The position numbers and the translations under genes were made by a program. From the NCBI GenBank assembly GCA_012840385.1, contig DULK01000032.1, forward strand, positions 1 through 62,794: a stretch of DNA of 62,794 nucleotides. The letters run 5' to 3'. Source of the DNA: Syntrophomonadaceae bacterium (GTDB taxonomy: Bacteria > Bacillota > DSM-12270 > Thermacetogeniales > Thermacetogeniaceae). The notes below the pieces were generated by a model that did no database searches, was not told the DNA's origin, and saw only the letters and a list, made by a program, of their open reading frames with translations. Of the stretch, positions 21,508 through 30,798 are shown one piece after another. Within the stretch, counting starts at the first letter, position 1. Every line of letters begins with the position of its first letter.

Positions 21508-22149
21508 TCACTGCCCGTCTACCGTTTCTCTCCACACCTCGATATACAGCTGTTCGTTGGGGTCGGAGTGCGGCCCCATCACCGCCGCCACCCGGGCGGC
21601 GAATACCTCGCCCCTTGCGTACCGGTGGGCGAGGATGGCCGCCAGGGAGGCGCGCAGGTAGCCAAGCTGGACGCCCCAAGGAGCAACTACGGCCACGGCG
21701 TGGGGATCGTGCCGGTTCTCCGGTTCACGGACCAGGTTTACGGGCATCCCCGGCTGCAACGCCGCCAGTTCCTTCTGGCGGTCTTCGTAGCGGAGTCCAA
21801 CCACACGGGTAATAAAGCGGGAAGCATGAGCATAATATTGGGGAACACCCAGCGCCGCCGGCCCCAGCACGGATCCCAGCAACAAAAGCACACGGTTGTT
21901 GTCACAGAAGGAGTTATGGTAAAGCTCTGCAGCAGTGTTCAAAAGCGTATCCTCCGGAACGTAGCGGGCAAGAAATCCAGAGGCCGCAGCATGCCAGGCA
22001 TCGATTTCTTCCAGAACGTGAATGGCAGCCCACAATGCTTTACACCGAAAATAGCCTATGGCCCGTACCAGAAGCAGAAGATCCTGGCCCTCCGTGGGCC
22101 ACTCGTCGATCATGCCATTCTGAACAATCTCTTTCAGGACGTCCAGCAC
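21508..22149 (-). CDS. HIRAN-domain protein
   Basis: This 213-aa protein has a helical N-terminal half of unknown type (residues 1-115) and a C-terminal HIRAN domain. The domain has the expected RVVGLRYEDRQKELAAL opening, LVREPENRHDPHAVAVV (the N-x-x-D-x-x-A-V core), and GVQLGYLRASLAAILA. HIRAN domains bind DNA ends or damaged DNA in proteins such as HLTF/Rad5. I chose the GTG at 22149 because AGGAGG lies 9 nt upstream; a GTG at 22167 is also open. It lies 4-20 bp after the membrane-protein gene and upstream of cas10d on the same strand, so it is probably a CRISPR accessory factor. Confidence 0.82.
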   Translation of the reverse strand: MLDVLKEIVQNGMIDEWPTEGQDLLLLVRAIGYFRCKALWAAIHVLEEIDAWHAAASGFLARYVPEDTLLNTAAELYHNSFCDNNRVLLLLGSVLGPAALGVPQYYAHASRFITRVVGLRYEDRQKELAALQPGMPVNLVREPENRHDPHAVAVVAPWGVQLGYLRASLAAILAHRYARGEVFAARVAAVMGPHSDPNEQLYIEVWRETVDGQ

Positions 22150-22170
22150 GAAAATCAGCCTCCTCACCAG

Positions 22171-22602
22171 TTAATCCTCGCGGCACTCATGACACCAATC
22201 CGCCAGAAGCAGTGCTGCCAGAAGCCAGAGCAGGGGCGTCGAAATGCCGCGCCTACAACGATCATCGGTTGCGCTGTCCCCTGTGGGGTCGCTCCAGGCA
22301 GAGGCGAGAACGCCTATCAAAGCAAGCACCGCTCCAGTCCCGGTTAAGGCCATCCAGAACCAGAAGGGCAGGCCGCACAGGGAGTGCAGGATGTAGGCAG
22401 CGAAGGCCGCCAGGCCCAGGGCAAAGCCAAGCAAACCGAGGCCGGCAGCGACCAGCAGGGCGAGCAGCGCCAGCATGAGCAACAGGACCGGGGAGAGCAC
22501 AACAAGGACAACCGCACCAAGCACCGCATAGCCGAAGGCGCGGACGGTCCATAACAGGCACTTTATGACTGTAGGTGGAAAAACGCCTGGCGCCATACCC
22601 AC
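22171..22602 (-). CDS. Small hydrophobic membrane protein
   Basis: This 143-aa protein consists largely of hydrophobic helices: about residues 15-35, 38-60, 60-78 and 80-102, with a final WLLAALLLADW near the C-terminus. A short soluble loop (SAWSDPTGDSATDDRCRR) separates the last two. An AAAAGGAGC SD precedes the GTG GGT ATG start. No family or function is recognised. It sits between the WYL regulator and the HIRAN gene in a tightly packed minus-strand row and is probably co-transcribed with them. It is the second membrane protein in this CRISPR locus besides DUF4282. Confidence 0.7.
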   Translation of the reverse strand: MGMAPGVFPPTVIKCLLWTVRAFGYAVLGAVVLVVLSPVLLLMLALLALLVAAGLGLLGFALGLAAFAAYILHSLCGLPFWFWMALTGTGAVLALIGVLASAWSDPTGDSATDDRCRRGISTPLLWLLAALLLADWCHECRED

Positions 22603-22650
22603 GCTCCTTTTTGCCGGCAGCGAGCGTCCTCTTCTCGAACCCTGTGCAGT

Positions 22651-23637
22651 TCATCTCCCGCTCGACGCGCCCTTATATAATGCCACAACAGCCTCCGCCT
22701 CCGCGGCCACTTCCTCCCGCAGGCTCTCCGGGGCGAGGACCTCGGCGTGGCTGCCGTACCCCATCACCCACCGCCTGACCTCCGCCAGGCCGCCGGTCCG
22801 GAAGCGGAGGATCAAACCCCCGTCCGCCAGTTCCTCTACTTCCTGGGTGGGATGCCAGCGCCGCTCCCGGATGTAGCGGGCCTGGTAGGGATCGAAACGG
22901 ATCGCCACCTCCACCGGCTCCTCCCCCCGCTCCAGCTGGAAGGCCTGCGCCATCCACTCTTCCAGGCGAAAGCCGGAGTCGCGGGTGAATCCGGAGGCCA
23001 GCACCTCCCAGCGGTCGACGCGGCCGGTATGGAAGGTACGGAAGGCGGAGCGCAGGTGGTCGAAGGCGATCAAATACCAGTCGCCGCCCCGGTTGTAGAG
23101 GTGGTAGGGGTCCACCACCCGCTCCTGCCAGCAGCCCCTGCTCGCGGTGTAGTAGTGAATCCTTACCTGATGTCGCTCCTGGATCGCTCGGTGCAGGTCA
23201 AGGAGGAAATCTTCCCGGGCTCCTGCAATGGGAAGAGGGGCAAAGGCATAGCATTCCCGCAGTTCCTCCAGGTTTACCTCTACCGGGGCTTTCAGGCTGC
23301 CTGTAATTTTGGCAACTGCCGAGCGCAGGGCGGCCTCAAAGGGGGTGCCCAGGCAGCGGCGCGCCGCCTCCACGCTCAGAAAGAAGGCCAAAAGTTCTCC
23401 CTCGGTCATCAGCACCGAAGGCAACACCCAGGTGGGATCGGTGTAGTACCAGCCGCCACGCCGCCGGTCGTAAGCCAGGGGAGCGCGCAGCCTGTCCAGG
23501 AGGAACTGCCGGTCCTGGTAGATGGTCCGCTCGCTCACCTCCAGCTCCCGGGCGAGGCTCCTGGCGCTCGGGTACAACCCTGCCCTTACCTGGCGGTCGA
23601 TTTCCATGATTCGCTCGAGCTGCTGCCTTCCGGACAC
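22651..23637 (-). CDS. WYL-domain transcriptional regulator
   Basis: This 328-aa protein has an N-terminal winged helix of the DeoR/YafY type (SARSLARELEVSERTIYQDRQFLLDRL, residues 25-50), then a WYL sensor domain (residues about 140-220; VVDPYHLYNRGGDWYLIAFDH contains the W-Y-L core), and a C-terminal WCX extension (EVAIRFDPYQARYIRERRWH). The GTG start has GGAGAGG upstream. WYL proteins sense ligands or nucleic acids, and one of them (Sll7009) represses the I-D CRISPR locus of Synechocystis. Here the gene lies between cas6 and the effector genes, so control of this locus is a reasonable inference. The TTCGAA palindromes of the leader are possible targets. Confidence 0.92.
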   Translation of the reverse strand: MSGRQQLERIMEIDRQVRAGLYPSARSLARELEVSERTIYQDRQFLLDRLRAPLAYDRRRGGWYYTDPTWVLPSVLMTEGELLAFFLSVEAARRCLGTPFEAALRSAVAKITGSLKAPVEVNLEELRECYAFAPLPIAGAREDFLLDLHRAIQERHQVRIHYYTASRGCWQERVVDPYHLYNRGGDWYLIAFDHLRSAFRTFHTGRVDRWEVLASGFTRDSGFRLEEWMAQAFQLERGEEPVEVAIRFDPYQARYIRERRWHPTQEVEELADGGLILRFRTGGLAEVRRWVMGYGSHAEVLAPESLREEVAAEAEAVVALYKGASSGR

Positions 23638-23761
23638 GTTCTTTTTCCTCTCCCCTTCCCTTGGATGGGTCGAACGATGAGTACCGAAACTGCAGTCACG
23701 CTTCAGTATTCTGGCCTCAGTGTAGCAGAGGACACTGCAGCCAGCGATCAGTCTTTAAAAG

Positions 23762-24751
23762 TCAGTCTGTAAAAATACGCAGGGAAAATTTCCCCTGCCC
23801 GAAGACCGTCCCCTTTCCCACGTGGATCAGCTCGCCGAGCAGGAGCAGGGGAAGGAAATCCGCAAGCGGCCCTTCGTAAACAGCCCTCCCCATAAAACCT
23901 TCCATAGGAACCCGCCGCCCCTGGCGGGATGAGTAGCGCCCGATGGTGACCCAGGAGGTTTCGTTCCGGGCCAGGCGCACCTCCCCGGCGCGCCGGATGA
24001 TCTCGTGAAAGTCCGCCTCATAGGCGAAGCCGTGGTGGAAGTAGCAGAGGGATGAGACGCGGCGGAGCAGGTTGCGGACAACGGCGTGGAACTCGGGGGT
24101 GCGGATGGCTGCGCCTTCATGGGTGATCCGGGTAGGTGTATAGAAGTTAGCCTCGATCTTCCGCAGGCCGTCAACCGGATATCCGGCGGCCCGGTTCCAG
24201 ATGTCCCCGGCTGTAACGGAAAGATCCCGGGGCCTTACAACCCGGTCTTCGCTGTGGTAGACAATGGTGCTCACGCCGGTGAGGGGGTTAATTGCAGCAA
24301 TTTCTTCCAGGGAAAAGGGCCTGCGCCCCTTGCCGATGCCCCGGCGAGAAAACTCCTCAAGGGTTACGATGAAGTAAGGCAAGAGGTTTCTGGCCTTCCC
24401 GAAGAGGATCAGGGCGAAATCAAAGGTTTCGCCCGGGCTATACCAGGTCTTTGTGTCTGGCGATGGCTCCAATACAAAGGGACGGGGAATGGCATCAAAG
24501 CTGCGCAGGGCTTCGGACCCTGGCGGAGGCTCGCTCTCAAAGACCAGGGGGTATGGGCAGTCGTGTTTCAAGGGGCACTCCTTGCACTCCCTGGTGCCCC
24601 CGGCGCAGACAAGGCGCCGAAAAGTTTCGGCAAAGCCTCCGCGAAAGGTCGCTCCCTTGTAGGGTGGGAGTATAACGCCGTCTTCGCCGGCGCGGAAACG
24701 GATTTCGTAGCGGGCAAGGGCAAGGCCCTGCGGGCAAGGAATGTGAGTCAA
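23762..24751 (-). CDS. cas6: Cas6 crRNA endoribonuclease
   Basis: This protein of about 329 aa cuts the repeat RNA to release crRNAs. The N-terminal RAMP fold opens with LALARYEIRFRAGEDGV and PPYKGATFRGGFAETFRR (the ligand loop of this Cas6 branch), with a Cys group CKECPLKHDCPYP. The C-terminus has the Gly-rich loop GKGTVFGQGKFSL that grips RNA. The TTG at 24751 has AGGTG at the right distance and gives the usual N-terminus; a TTG at 24784 is open but has no SD. Cas6 is the most upstream gene of the locus, separated from the WYL gene by about 125 bp. Confidence 0.93.
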   Translation of the reverse strand: MTHIPCPQGLALARYEIRFRAGEDGVILPPYKGATFRGGFAETFRRLVCAGGTRECKECPLKHDCPYPLVFESEPPPGSEALRSFDAIPRPFVLEPSPDTKTWYSPGETFDFALILFGKARNLLPYFIVTLEEFSRRGIGKGRRPFSLEEIAAINPLTGVSTIVYHSEDRVVRPRDLSVTAGDIWNRAAGYPVDGLRKIEANFYTPTRITHEGAAIRTPEFHAVVRNLLRRVSSLCYFHHGFAYEADFHEIIRRAGEVRLARNETSWVTIGRYSSRQGRRVPMEGFMGRAVYEGPLADFLPLLLLGELIHVGKGTVFGQGKFSLRIFTD

Positions 24752-24821
24752 GGTAAAACACCTGCCGCTTTCTGACGAACTCAATTAAAGCCAACTGTTA
24801 ACACGAATGGTGTCGAAATAA

Positions 24822-24857
24822 GACGAAAACAAAAAAGGCAAGAGAATTCCTCCTGCC
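24822..24857 (-). terminator. Intrinsic terminator ahead of cas6
   Basis: On the minus strand GGCA-G-GAG pairs with CTC-T-TGCC (24837-24857), followed by TTTTTTGTTTT. That is a good rho-independent terminator pointing toward cas6. No annotated minus-strand gene lies upstream; the gene on the right is on the plus strand. It could insulate cas6, end a small RNA, or act as a leader attenuator. Confidence 0.6.
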
Positions 24858-25104
24858 GTTTGCGTGCTTTCCGTAAGATCCCTGCTGCTGCACCCCATAT
24901 TTTTGTTCAGGATGCCGGAGAATCTCCTGAATAATGGTATTCACTTCCTAACATAACATAATATGTACATCTTTAATTCTTGCATTCGACACATAACGCA
25001 TTTTTCCTGCAACAGAAGATCCTCTATATTCCAGGAGCCGGCAAGACGCAAGCGGCAAACACACCAGTCCACCGCAGTATCCGGATGTCTGTGAAAAAGC
25101 TGCG

Positions 25105-25133
25105 TTTTATTCAAAAGAAAGTTGCGGTATAAT
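25105..25133 (+). promoter_or_regulatory. Probable promoter of the siroheme reductase gene
   Basis: A perfect TATAAT (25128-25133) lies 49 bp before the chosen start. The -35 region (TTTTAT, near 25105) is weak, so an activator may be needed. A start codon at 25122 would fall inside the -10 box region, which argues for the downstream ATG at 25182. The 400-bp gap 24785-25181 otherwise shows only the terminator ahead of cas6. Confidence 0.55.
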
Positions 25134-25181
25134 GTCTCAGGGGTTTTGCCGGCACCAATACTGAGGAGAGGAGAATGCCGC

Positions 25182-26081
25182 ATGCAGCCAACCGGAGAAC
25201 AACTCGAGCAGATCAGGAAGGTCTGCGTCATCCCACAGAAACAGGACGGCATCTATGCCATCAGGATACGGTCTGTTGCCGGTGACATACCGGTTAAACA
25301 CCTGGAGGCCATCGCAAAGGTGGCCGGCCGGTACGGCACGGGTACGGTGCATGTAACCACCAGGCAGGGCATGGAGATACACGGTGTGGCAGAGGAGCAG
25401 GTCGAGGCAGCCCTTTTAGAGTTGCTACAGAACGGCGTGAACCTGGGAGCCAGGGGGCCGCGGGTGCGCACCATTACCGCCTGTCCCGGCGCTGTAACCT
25501 GTGGAAACGGGATCATCGACACGAAGGAACTGTCGCGAGAGCTGGACCGGCGCTACTTCGGCAAGGATTACGGCAAGTTCAAAGTGGCCGTTTCAGGCTG
25601 CCCCAACAGCTGCACCAAGCCGCTGGAGAACGACGCCGGGATCATGGGAGCGGTGCGGCCGCACTGGAATCAGGCAAACTGCGGCGACTGCGGCATCTGT
25701 ATCGATGCCTGCCCGGCAGGAGCGATCGGCTCCGACGGCGCCGGGGTTTACACCCGGGATGCCGGCAGGTGCCTTTACTGCGGCACCTGCATCAGGGAGT
25801 GCCCCCAGCAAGCATGGGAAGCCGGGCAGAAAGGATTTTTCCTCTACCTGGGAGGAACCATGGGGAAAAGGCCCAGGCTGGGAACCAGGGTAGGCGGGCT
25901 TCTTCAGAGCAGGGAAGAGCTTTTCCGCTACCTGGACAGGACACTGGAATTCTTTAAACAGCACGGGAAAAAAGGAGAACGCTTCGGCCATATGCTGGAC
26001 CGGCTGGGCGTGGAGCGTGTGCTGGAAAGCATTGAAAAAGAAAGCAAACGCAGCCGCATACCCCCTCCCGCACCCAGGTAG
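25182..26081 (+). CDS. Nitrite/sulfite reductase-type siroheme protein with ferredoxin domain
   Basis: This 299-aa protein is likely a siroheme/4Fe-4S reductase of the short sulfite or nitrite reductase class. An N-terminal ferredoxin-like half-domain (IPVKHLEAIAKVAGRYGTG, TTRQGMEIHGV) is followed by the siroheme-Fe4S motif TACPGAVTCGNG...VSGCPNSCTKP. A 2[4Fe-4S] ferredoxin insert has two clusters, CGDCGICIDACP and CLYCGTCIRECP. The C-terminus is helical. The ATG at 25182 has GAGGAGAGG upstream. No partner electron-transfer subunit is adjacent, so its donor is unclear. It resembles the AsrC or Fsr-like group; sulfite versus nitrite as substrate cannot be told from sequence alone. Confidence 0.87.
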   Translation: MQPTGEQLEQIRKVCVIPQKQDGIYAIRIRSVAGDIPVKHLEAIAKVAGRYGTGTVHVTTRQGMEIHGVAEEQVEAALLELLQNGVNLGARGPRVRTITACPGAVTCGNGIIDTKELSRELDRRYFGKDYGKFKVAVSGCPNSCTKPLENDAGIMGAVRPHWNQANCGDCGICIDACPAGAIGSDGAGVYTRDAGRCLYCGTCIRECPQQAWEAGQKGFFLYLGGTMGKRPRLGTRVGGLLQSREELFRYLDRTLEFFKQHGKKGERFGHMLDRLGVERVLESIEKESKRSRIPPPAPR

Positions 26082-26102
26082 GCCGCCGGGTGGTGGCTGC
26101 TT

Positions 26103-27935
26103 TCAATGCTCTCCCGCAGCAGCCTCGGGATTCAGCGCCGGCAGCAGCACCTCAAAAGTGGTGCCGCTTCCGACTTTGCTTTTAACATTGATCCAGCCGT
26201 CATGTGCCCTGATAATGCCGTAAGCCACGGAAAGCCCCAGGCCTGTGCCCTTGTCGGGTTCCTTGGTGGTGAAAAACGGTTCAAAAATGCGGGACATTAC
26301 CTCCCCGTCCATCCCTGTTCCGGTATCGCTCACGGTAAGGCATACGAATTCCCTTTCCCGTGGGGCGTCTTGCTCCGGGGAGCATGGTTCTGCTATTTGA
26401 ACGTTTTCAGTTTTGATGGTGATGGTCCCGCCCCCGGGCATGGCATCCCTGGCGTTGAGCACAAGGTTGATGATCACCTGGTCGATATTGGCGGCGTCTG
26501 CCATAACCGGGCGCAGGTCACTGGAGAGTTCAAAACGGATCGTGATGTCTTCCCCGATCAACCTCTCGAGCATCTCCCGCAGTTCCTCAAGGTTGCCGTT
26601 GAGATCAAGGACAACCCTGAACTGCGGGTGCTTCCGCCCGAAGAGCATCAGCTGGCGGGCGAGGTTGGCGGATCTCCACGCCGCCATCCGGATTTTCAAG
26701 AGGGCATGGTAAAGAGGACTGCTCTTTGGGATGCGGCGGATTTGGAGGTCCACGCAGGCCTGGATTATGGTCAGCTGGTTGTTTAAAGCGTGGGCGATGC
26801 CGCCGGCAAGCTGGCCCACCGCCTCCATCTTCTGGGCATGGAAAAGCTGCTCCCGGGTAACATTAAGCATCTCGTAGACCCGACGGATTTCCGTAAACAG
26901 CCGGGCGTTCTCCATGGCAGCGGAGATGTAAAGGGCCAGCGTATCGGTCAGGGTACGCTGTTCCCGGGTAAAGCCGTCAACCCGATCAGAAACAAGCGCA
27001 AAGACCCCAAAAAGTTTCTCCCTGTAGTAGAGAGGCACAAAATAACATGAGCGGGCATTCGGGTCATCTGCAATCCACCTGGGGTCGGCACAGACGTCGG
27101 GCAGGTAAAGGGATTTTCTCGTGCCGGCAACCAGTCCGGCAATGCCCAGCTCCTCTCCAAGAGGGAACCTGTGATTGGCGAAAGCAGCCTTGACATCCCC
27201 CGCCACACCGGTGACGCTGACGAGGCCCAGGGACCGGGTGGATTCGTCGTAACCGAAATAAACTCCGCACCTGGCCGAGGCGAAATCGCAGGCAACCTTG
27301 ATTACCCGGTCGGCCACAACCTCCTCGTACCCCGCCTCCTGGAGAGAAAGAGCCATATTTGCAAGGTGGCTTATGCTGTCATCCCGGGAAGGAGGAGTAT
27401 GAGAAGCCTCGGCCAGGGCGCCGAGCATGGTGCTGTAAATGCGCTTCTGGGCGGCGATCTCACTCTCCCTCGCCTTGAGGGGTGTGATGTCTTCCAGGAG
27501 GACGAGCTTGTATCGGGGTTTGCCCCGCTTATCCCTGATCAGCGAAACGTTCAGGCGTCCCCAGACAGTTCCGCCGTCCTTACGGAGATACCTCCTCTCA
27601 AGGACGTAGTTTTCGATTACCCCCTTCAGCAGTGCCTCCCGCGGGTTGGCATCAAGATCCAGGTCTTCCGGATGGGTGAATGCCGAGCAGTGCATTCCGA
27701 TGAGCTCGTCCCTAGTGTAGCCAAGAAAGCTGCAGCAGGCCTGGTTCGCCTCAAGTATGAAATCGTTTTCATTCAGCAGGGCTATTCCCACGATGGCGTT
27801 ATTAAAAATCGAGCGCAACAATTCTCCGCTCTCCCGGAGTACATCCAGGGCCGGCCTTGCCGTAGCCTGCCTTCTCGTTGAAAAAAGAGCGGCATTATTT
27901 TGGGTATTGCCACTTTTTTCCCCATACAATTCCAT
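26103..27935 (-). CDS. PAS-GAF sensor histidine kinase (orphan)
   Basis: This 610-aa cytosolic kinase has no clear membrane segment. A PAS domain occupies about residues 38-155 ([19 protein letters not shown]; the PAC part has [14 protein letters not shown]), and a GAF domain about 205-365. The dimerisation/phosphoacceptor box is [22 protein letters not shown], with HA-LNN where HD-FNN is more common. The HATPase domain has the N-box [14 protein letters not shown], a G1 box [11 protein letters not shown], and [19 protein letters not shown]. No response regulator is next to it, and it converges on the siroheme reductase gene, ending 22 bp from it. Signal and target are unknown. Confidence 0.93.
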   Translation of the reverse strand: MELYGEKSGNTQNNAALFSTRRQATARPALDVLRESGELLRSIFNNAIVGIALLNENDFILEANQACCSFLGYTRDELIGMHCSAFTHPEDLDLDANPREALLKGVIENYVLERRYLRKDGGTVWGRLNVSLIRDKRGKPRYKLVLLEDITPLKARESEIAAQKRIYSTMLGALAEASHTPPSRDDSISHLANMALSLQEAGYEEVVADRVIKVACDFASARCGVYFGYDESTRSLGLVSVTGVAGDVKAAFANHRFPLGEELGIAGLVAGTRKSLYLPDVCADPRWIADDPNARSCYFVPLYYREKLFGVFALVSDRVDGFTREQRTLTDTLALYISAAMENARLFTEIRRVYEMLNVTREQLFHAQKMEAVGQLAGGIAHALNNQLTIIQACVDLQIRRIPKSSPLYHALLKIRMAAWRSANLARQLMLFGRKHPQFRVVLDLNGNLEELREMLERLIGEDITIRFELSSDLRPVMADAANIDQVIINLVLNARDAMPGGGTITIKTENVQIAEPCSPEQDAPREREFVCLTVSDTGTGMDGEVMSRIFEPFFTTKEPDKGTGLGLSVAYGIIRAHDGWINVKSKVGSGTTFEVLLPALNPEAAAGEH

Positions 27936-28229
27936 TAAATCAATTACCCCCTTGCACAGGCAGACAATTCGGCATTGCCTTCTTAAAATTTCTTGATAAT
28001 TTTGTATATTCCTTCATCATGACACAATGTTGGCAATCTTATCATTATCTAACATATTTCGGCAATTAGCGAGTATTCTCCATTAGGAAGGCCTCAGAGG
28101 GTAAACCGAAAAAATCGAACCGGCAGAGGACCTATCCAACCGTTACGGCAATACAACGGTCTTCCTTGTCAGGCTCTGCCAGTTATTCACACCTTTATCT
28201 CCCTTAATTCGGGGTTGCCCGGGTGGGTT

Positions 28230-30146
28230 TTAGCCCTGTGCGTCTCCTGTCAAGGTCCTGGCCCTGCTCTGGAGCATCTGCTTCTTTCTCCAAAGGGAAA
28301 TGTCCTCCAGGTAGAACGGCAGAACGGATACCACAACGTTGCGCTTGTGGAACAGGGCGTTGGCGATAAAGATGCTGGTGTTGTTGTGAAGCATCATCTG
28401 CCACCACTTGGAAACCAGGAACTGGGGAAGAAGAACGGTGATGACGTCCCCCGGTTTAGAGGCGTGCTCCTCAGAGTCGATGTACTCAATGAGGGGGCCC
28501 ACCACCTCCCGGTAGGGGGACTGCTTGATGATCAGGGGGATGTCCGTATTCAGCATCGCCCACTTTGCCCTCAGCTTGTCGGCCTCCCCTTCCCGGGTCT
28601 CCACGTGGAAGGCTTCCACGTTGGGACTCATGGACTTGGCGTAGCGCAAAGCCCTGACTACCATGACGTTGAGGCTGTCAATCGGAACGATAACGTAATG
28701 GGTGTAGCTAGGCTCAAAACTGATCTGGCTTAGAGTATCGTTGGGAAGGTCAAGCTGCTCGGCAACGGAGACGTAGTGGTTTTTGACCTTGAGCATGAGC
28801 AGAACAAACAGGGGGATTACCACGATCACGATCCAGGCACCCGATTGAAACTTCGTAACTCCGATAATAATTACCGTAACCAATGTGATGAAAGCTCCCA
28901 GGCCGTTGATAAAGGCCTTGTAATGCCAGCCCTCCGGCTTTAAGCGGAGCCAGTGCACCAGCATGCCCGTCTGGGAAAGGGTGAAGGAAGTGAAAACGCC
29001 TACCGCGTACAGCGGGATGAGCAGATGGGTATCACCTCTGAACACCAGCACCAGGATGATGGCCATCGCCGCCAGAAAAATGATCCCGTTGGAATAGTTG
29101 AGGCGGTGTCCCCGTAGGGCAAGCTGCCTGGGGGCGTAGCCATCCTGGGCAATCACAGAAAGCAGTGTCGGAAAACCGGCAAATGCGGTATTGGCCGCCA
29201 TGGCCAGGATGATCATGGTGGTCGCCTGGATGAAGTAAAACATAAACCCTTTTCCAAAAACGTCAAGGGTGATCTGCGCAATCACCGTCATTTTGGGATT
29301 GGGAACGGCATGATAGATTTTGGCAAGGTAGGCGACACCGCCGAAAGTGATGGAAACTGCAGCGGCCAGCATCAGGTAGGCGGTCCTGGCATTCTTCTGG
29401 GATGGTGGCGCGAAATTGGGAACTGCGTTGCTGATGGCCTCAACACCGGTTACCGCACTGCAGCCGGAGGAAAAGGCCCGCAGCAGCAGGAACACCGTTA
29501 TGGCGCCCGTGCCAAAGGATACGTGTGAAAGGGACGGGTTGGGTACATCAACGTAACTGCCGCTGAAGTGCTTGAGCAATCCTGCGACAATAAGAGCGAT
29601 AATCGCAGCTATAAAAGCGTAGGTTGGGATGCTGAATATTCGCGATGATTCCCTGACACCCCGCAGGTTACCGATTACCATCAGCACGATGATTCCTACG
29701 GAAATAGCCACACGGTGGGGATACAGGCCGGGAAAAGCGGAGGTGATCGCCGCCGTGCCGGCGCAGATGCTCACCGCAACGGTCAGGGTATAATCGACCG
29801 AGAGCGCGGCTCCGGCAATCAACCCGTAGACAGTCTTCAGATTTTCCTTGGCGACGATATAGGCCCCTCCGCCGTTCGGATAAGCCTCAACGGTTTGGCG
29901 ATAGGAAAAAACCAGGACCACCAAGAGAAGAATGATCGCCGTCGCCACCCTGGGCATCCACAGGTACGACGCCATACCGATAACAGGCACCAGTATCCAG
30001 AGCATTTCCTCGACGGCGTAGGCAACCGATGAGATGGCGTCACTTGAAAGTATGGGCATACCCCAGAAAACGTTGTAATTCTGCTCTTTGAGCTGGCTGT
30101 TGGCCAGCTTTTCACCAAGCACCCAGCGTATTAGCTGTCTGAACAT
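28230..30146 (-). CDS. kimA: KimA-like potassium/APC-family transporter
   Basis: This protein of about 638 aa has 12 predicted membrane helices and a soluble C-terminal third (from about residue 470). The N-terminal half closely follows the B. subtilis KimA (YdaO) pattern: LSSDAISSVAYAVEEML, YPNGGGAYIVAKENL, SVDYTLTVAVSICAGTAAITSAFP, and FSSGCSAVTGVEAISNAVPNF. KimA is a proton-coupled K+ importer inhibited by c-di-AMP, so the c-di-AMP phosphodiesterase PgpH encoded at 42.9-45.1 kb could affect it. The ATG at 30146 has GGAGAA upstream; a TTG at 30167 is also open. I see no ydaO-type riboswitch upstream. Confidence 0.87.
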   Translation of the reverse strand: MFRQLIRWVLGEKLANSQLKEQNYNVFWGMPILSSDAISSVAYAVEEMLWILVPVIGMASYLWMPRVATAIILLLVVLVFSYRQTVEAYPNGGGAYIVAKENLKTVYGLIAGAALSVDYTLTVAVSICAGTAAITSAFPGLYPHRVAISVGIIVLMVIGNLRGVRESSRIFSIPTYAFIAAIIALIVAGLLKHFSGSYVDVPNPSLSHVSFGTGAITVFLLLRAFSSGCSAVTGVEAISNAVPNFAPPSQKNARTAYLMLAAAVSITFGGVAYLAKIYHAVPNPKMTVIAQITLDVFGKGFMFYFIQATTMIILAMAANTAFAGFPTLLSVIAQDGYAPRQLALRGHRLNYSNGIIFLAAMAIILVLVFRGDTHLLIPLYAVGVFTSFTLSQTGMLVHWLRLKPEGWHYKAFINGLGAFITLVTVIIIGVTKFQSGAWIVIVVIPLFVLLMLKVKNHYVSVAEQLDLPNDTLSQISFEPSYTHYVIVPIDSLNVMVVRALRYAKSMSPNVEAFHVETREGEADKLRAKWAMLNTDIPLIIKQSPYREVVGPLIEYIDSEEHASKPGDVITVLLPQFLVSKWWQMMLHNNTSIFIANALFHKRNVVVSVLPFYLEDISLWRKKQMLQSRARTLTGDAQG

Positions 30147-30205
30147 ATTCCGTTCTCCATCCTCCAAGCAAATCAGGAATTAAAATGCCGTCCGGCCACA
30201 GCAAT

Positions 30206-30233
30206 ATTATAATACCGGTTTGAAAGATGTAAA
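30206..30233 (-). promoter_or_regulatory. Promoter of the kimA-like gene
   Basis: On the minus strand TTTACA (30228-30233) and TATAAT (30206-30211) are separated by 16 bp, about 60 bp before the gene start. This is a good sigma-A-type match. A second TATAAT-like sequence on the plus strand near 30313 may serve the divergent EamA gene. Confidence 0.65.
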
Positions 30234-30375
30234 GAAAAATCTTTACCGCACCGGGAACCGCCTTTTTGGTTGAGATTTATCATTCAAGGGCATTATAAAG
30301 GCTCATCTAAAGTTATAATATTTACGGTTTGGTCTTCTACCCTTTCCAATAGTTAGAGACAGGAGGGATTAAGCT

Positions 30376-30795
30376 GTGAAAACCTTTATCTTTGCCCTGA
30401 TCGGCATGCTTTTCTGGGGAATCGCCCCCATTTTCGGGAAAATGGGTTTGGTCCAGGTGAATCCAAACATAGCCCTTTCCATGCGGAGCATCGTCATCAC
30501 CGCCATCCTGCTGGTCTGGCTGCTGGCCACAGGACAGGCGGGAAGCCTGGCATCCGTCACCCCTAAGGCGTGGCTCTTCATAGGCCTGGAGGGGGTATGC
30601 GCCTCTCTGCTGGGGCACCTGGCCTACTACTACGCCATCAAGTTCGGGGAGGTTTCCCAGATCAGCCCCATCATGTCGGGTTTCCCCATCGTCACCGTCA
30701 TGCTGGCAGCACTGCTGCTGGGAGAAAAATTTACTCCTGCCAAACTGATAGGGGCCATACTGATCGTTTTAGGGGTGTTGATCATCAAACGTTAG
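30376..30795 (+). CDS. EamA-type small membrane transporter
   Basis: This 139-aa protein has four to five hydrophobic helices and corresponds to a single EamA (DMT) unit. It opens MKTFIFALIGMLFWGIAPIF and contains ALSMRSIVITAILLVWLL, LGHLAYYYAIKFGEVSQI and a terminal LGEKFTPAKLIGAILIVLGV. Single-unit EamA proteins are thought to work as dimers and export or import small metabolites; the substrate is unknown. The GTG start is preceded by AGGAGGGAT. It is divergent from kimA and appears monocistronic. Confidence 0.87.
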   Translation: MKTFIFALIGMLFWGIAPIFGKMGLVQVNPNIALSMRSIVITAILLVWLLATGQAGSLASVTPKAWLFIGLEGVCASLLGHLAYYYAIKFGEVSQISPIMSGFPIVTVMLAALLLGEKFTPAKLIGAILIVLGVLIIKR

Positions 30796-30798
30796 GCC

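Noticed and set aside
21319-22347. Plus-strand 342-aa frame opposite the HIRAN and membrane-protein genes
   Set aside because: Composition is antisense-like (Pro/Arg/His-rich) and the opposite strand has a clear domain match; it is an antisense shadow.
24941-25252. Minus-strand 103-aa frame over the start of the siroheme reductase gene
   Set aside because: No SD, Cys/Leu-rich antisense composition, and it overlaps the promoter and N-terminus of a well-supported gene.
30168-30375. c-di-AMP (ydaO-type) riboswitch upstream of the KimA-like gene
   Set aside because: The leader is too short from the predicted promoter (about 60 nt) and I could not find the conserved riboswitch core.
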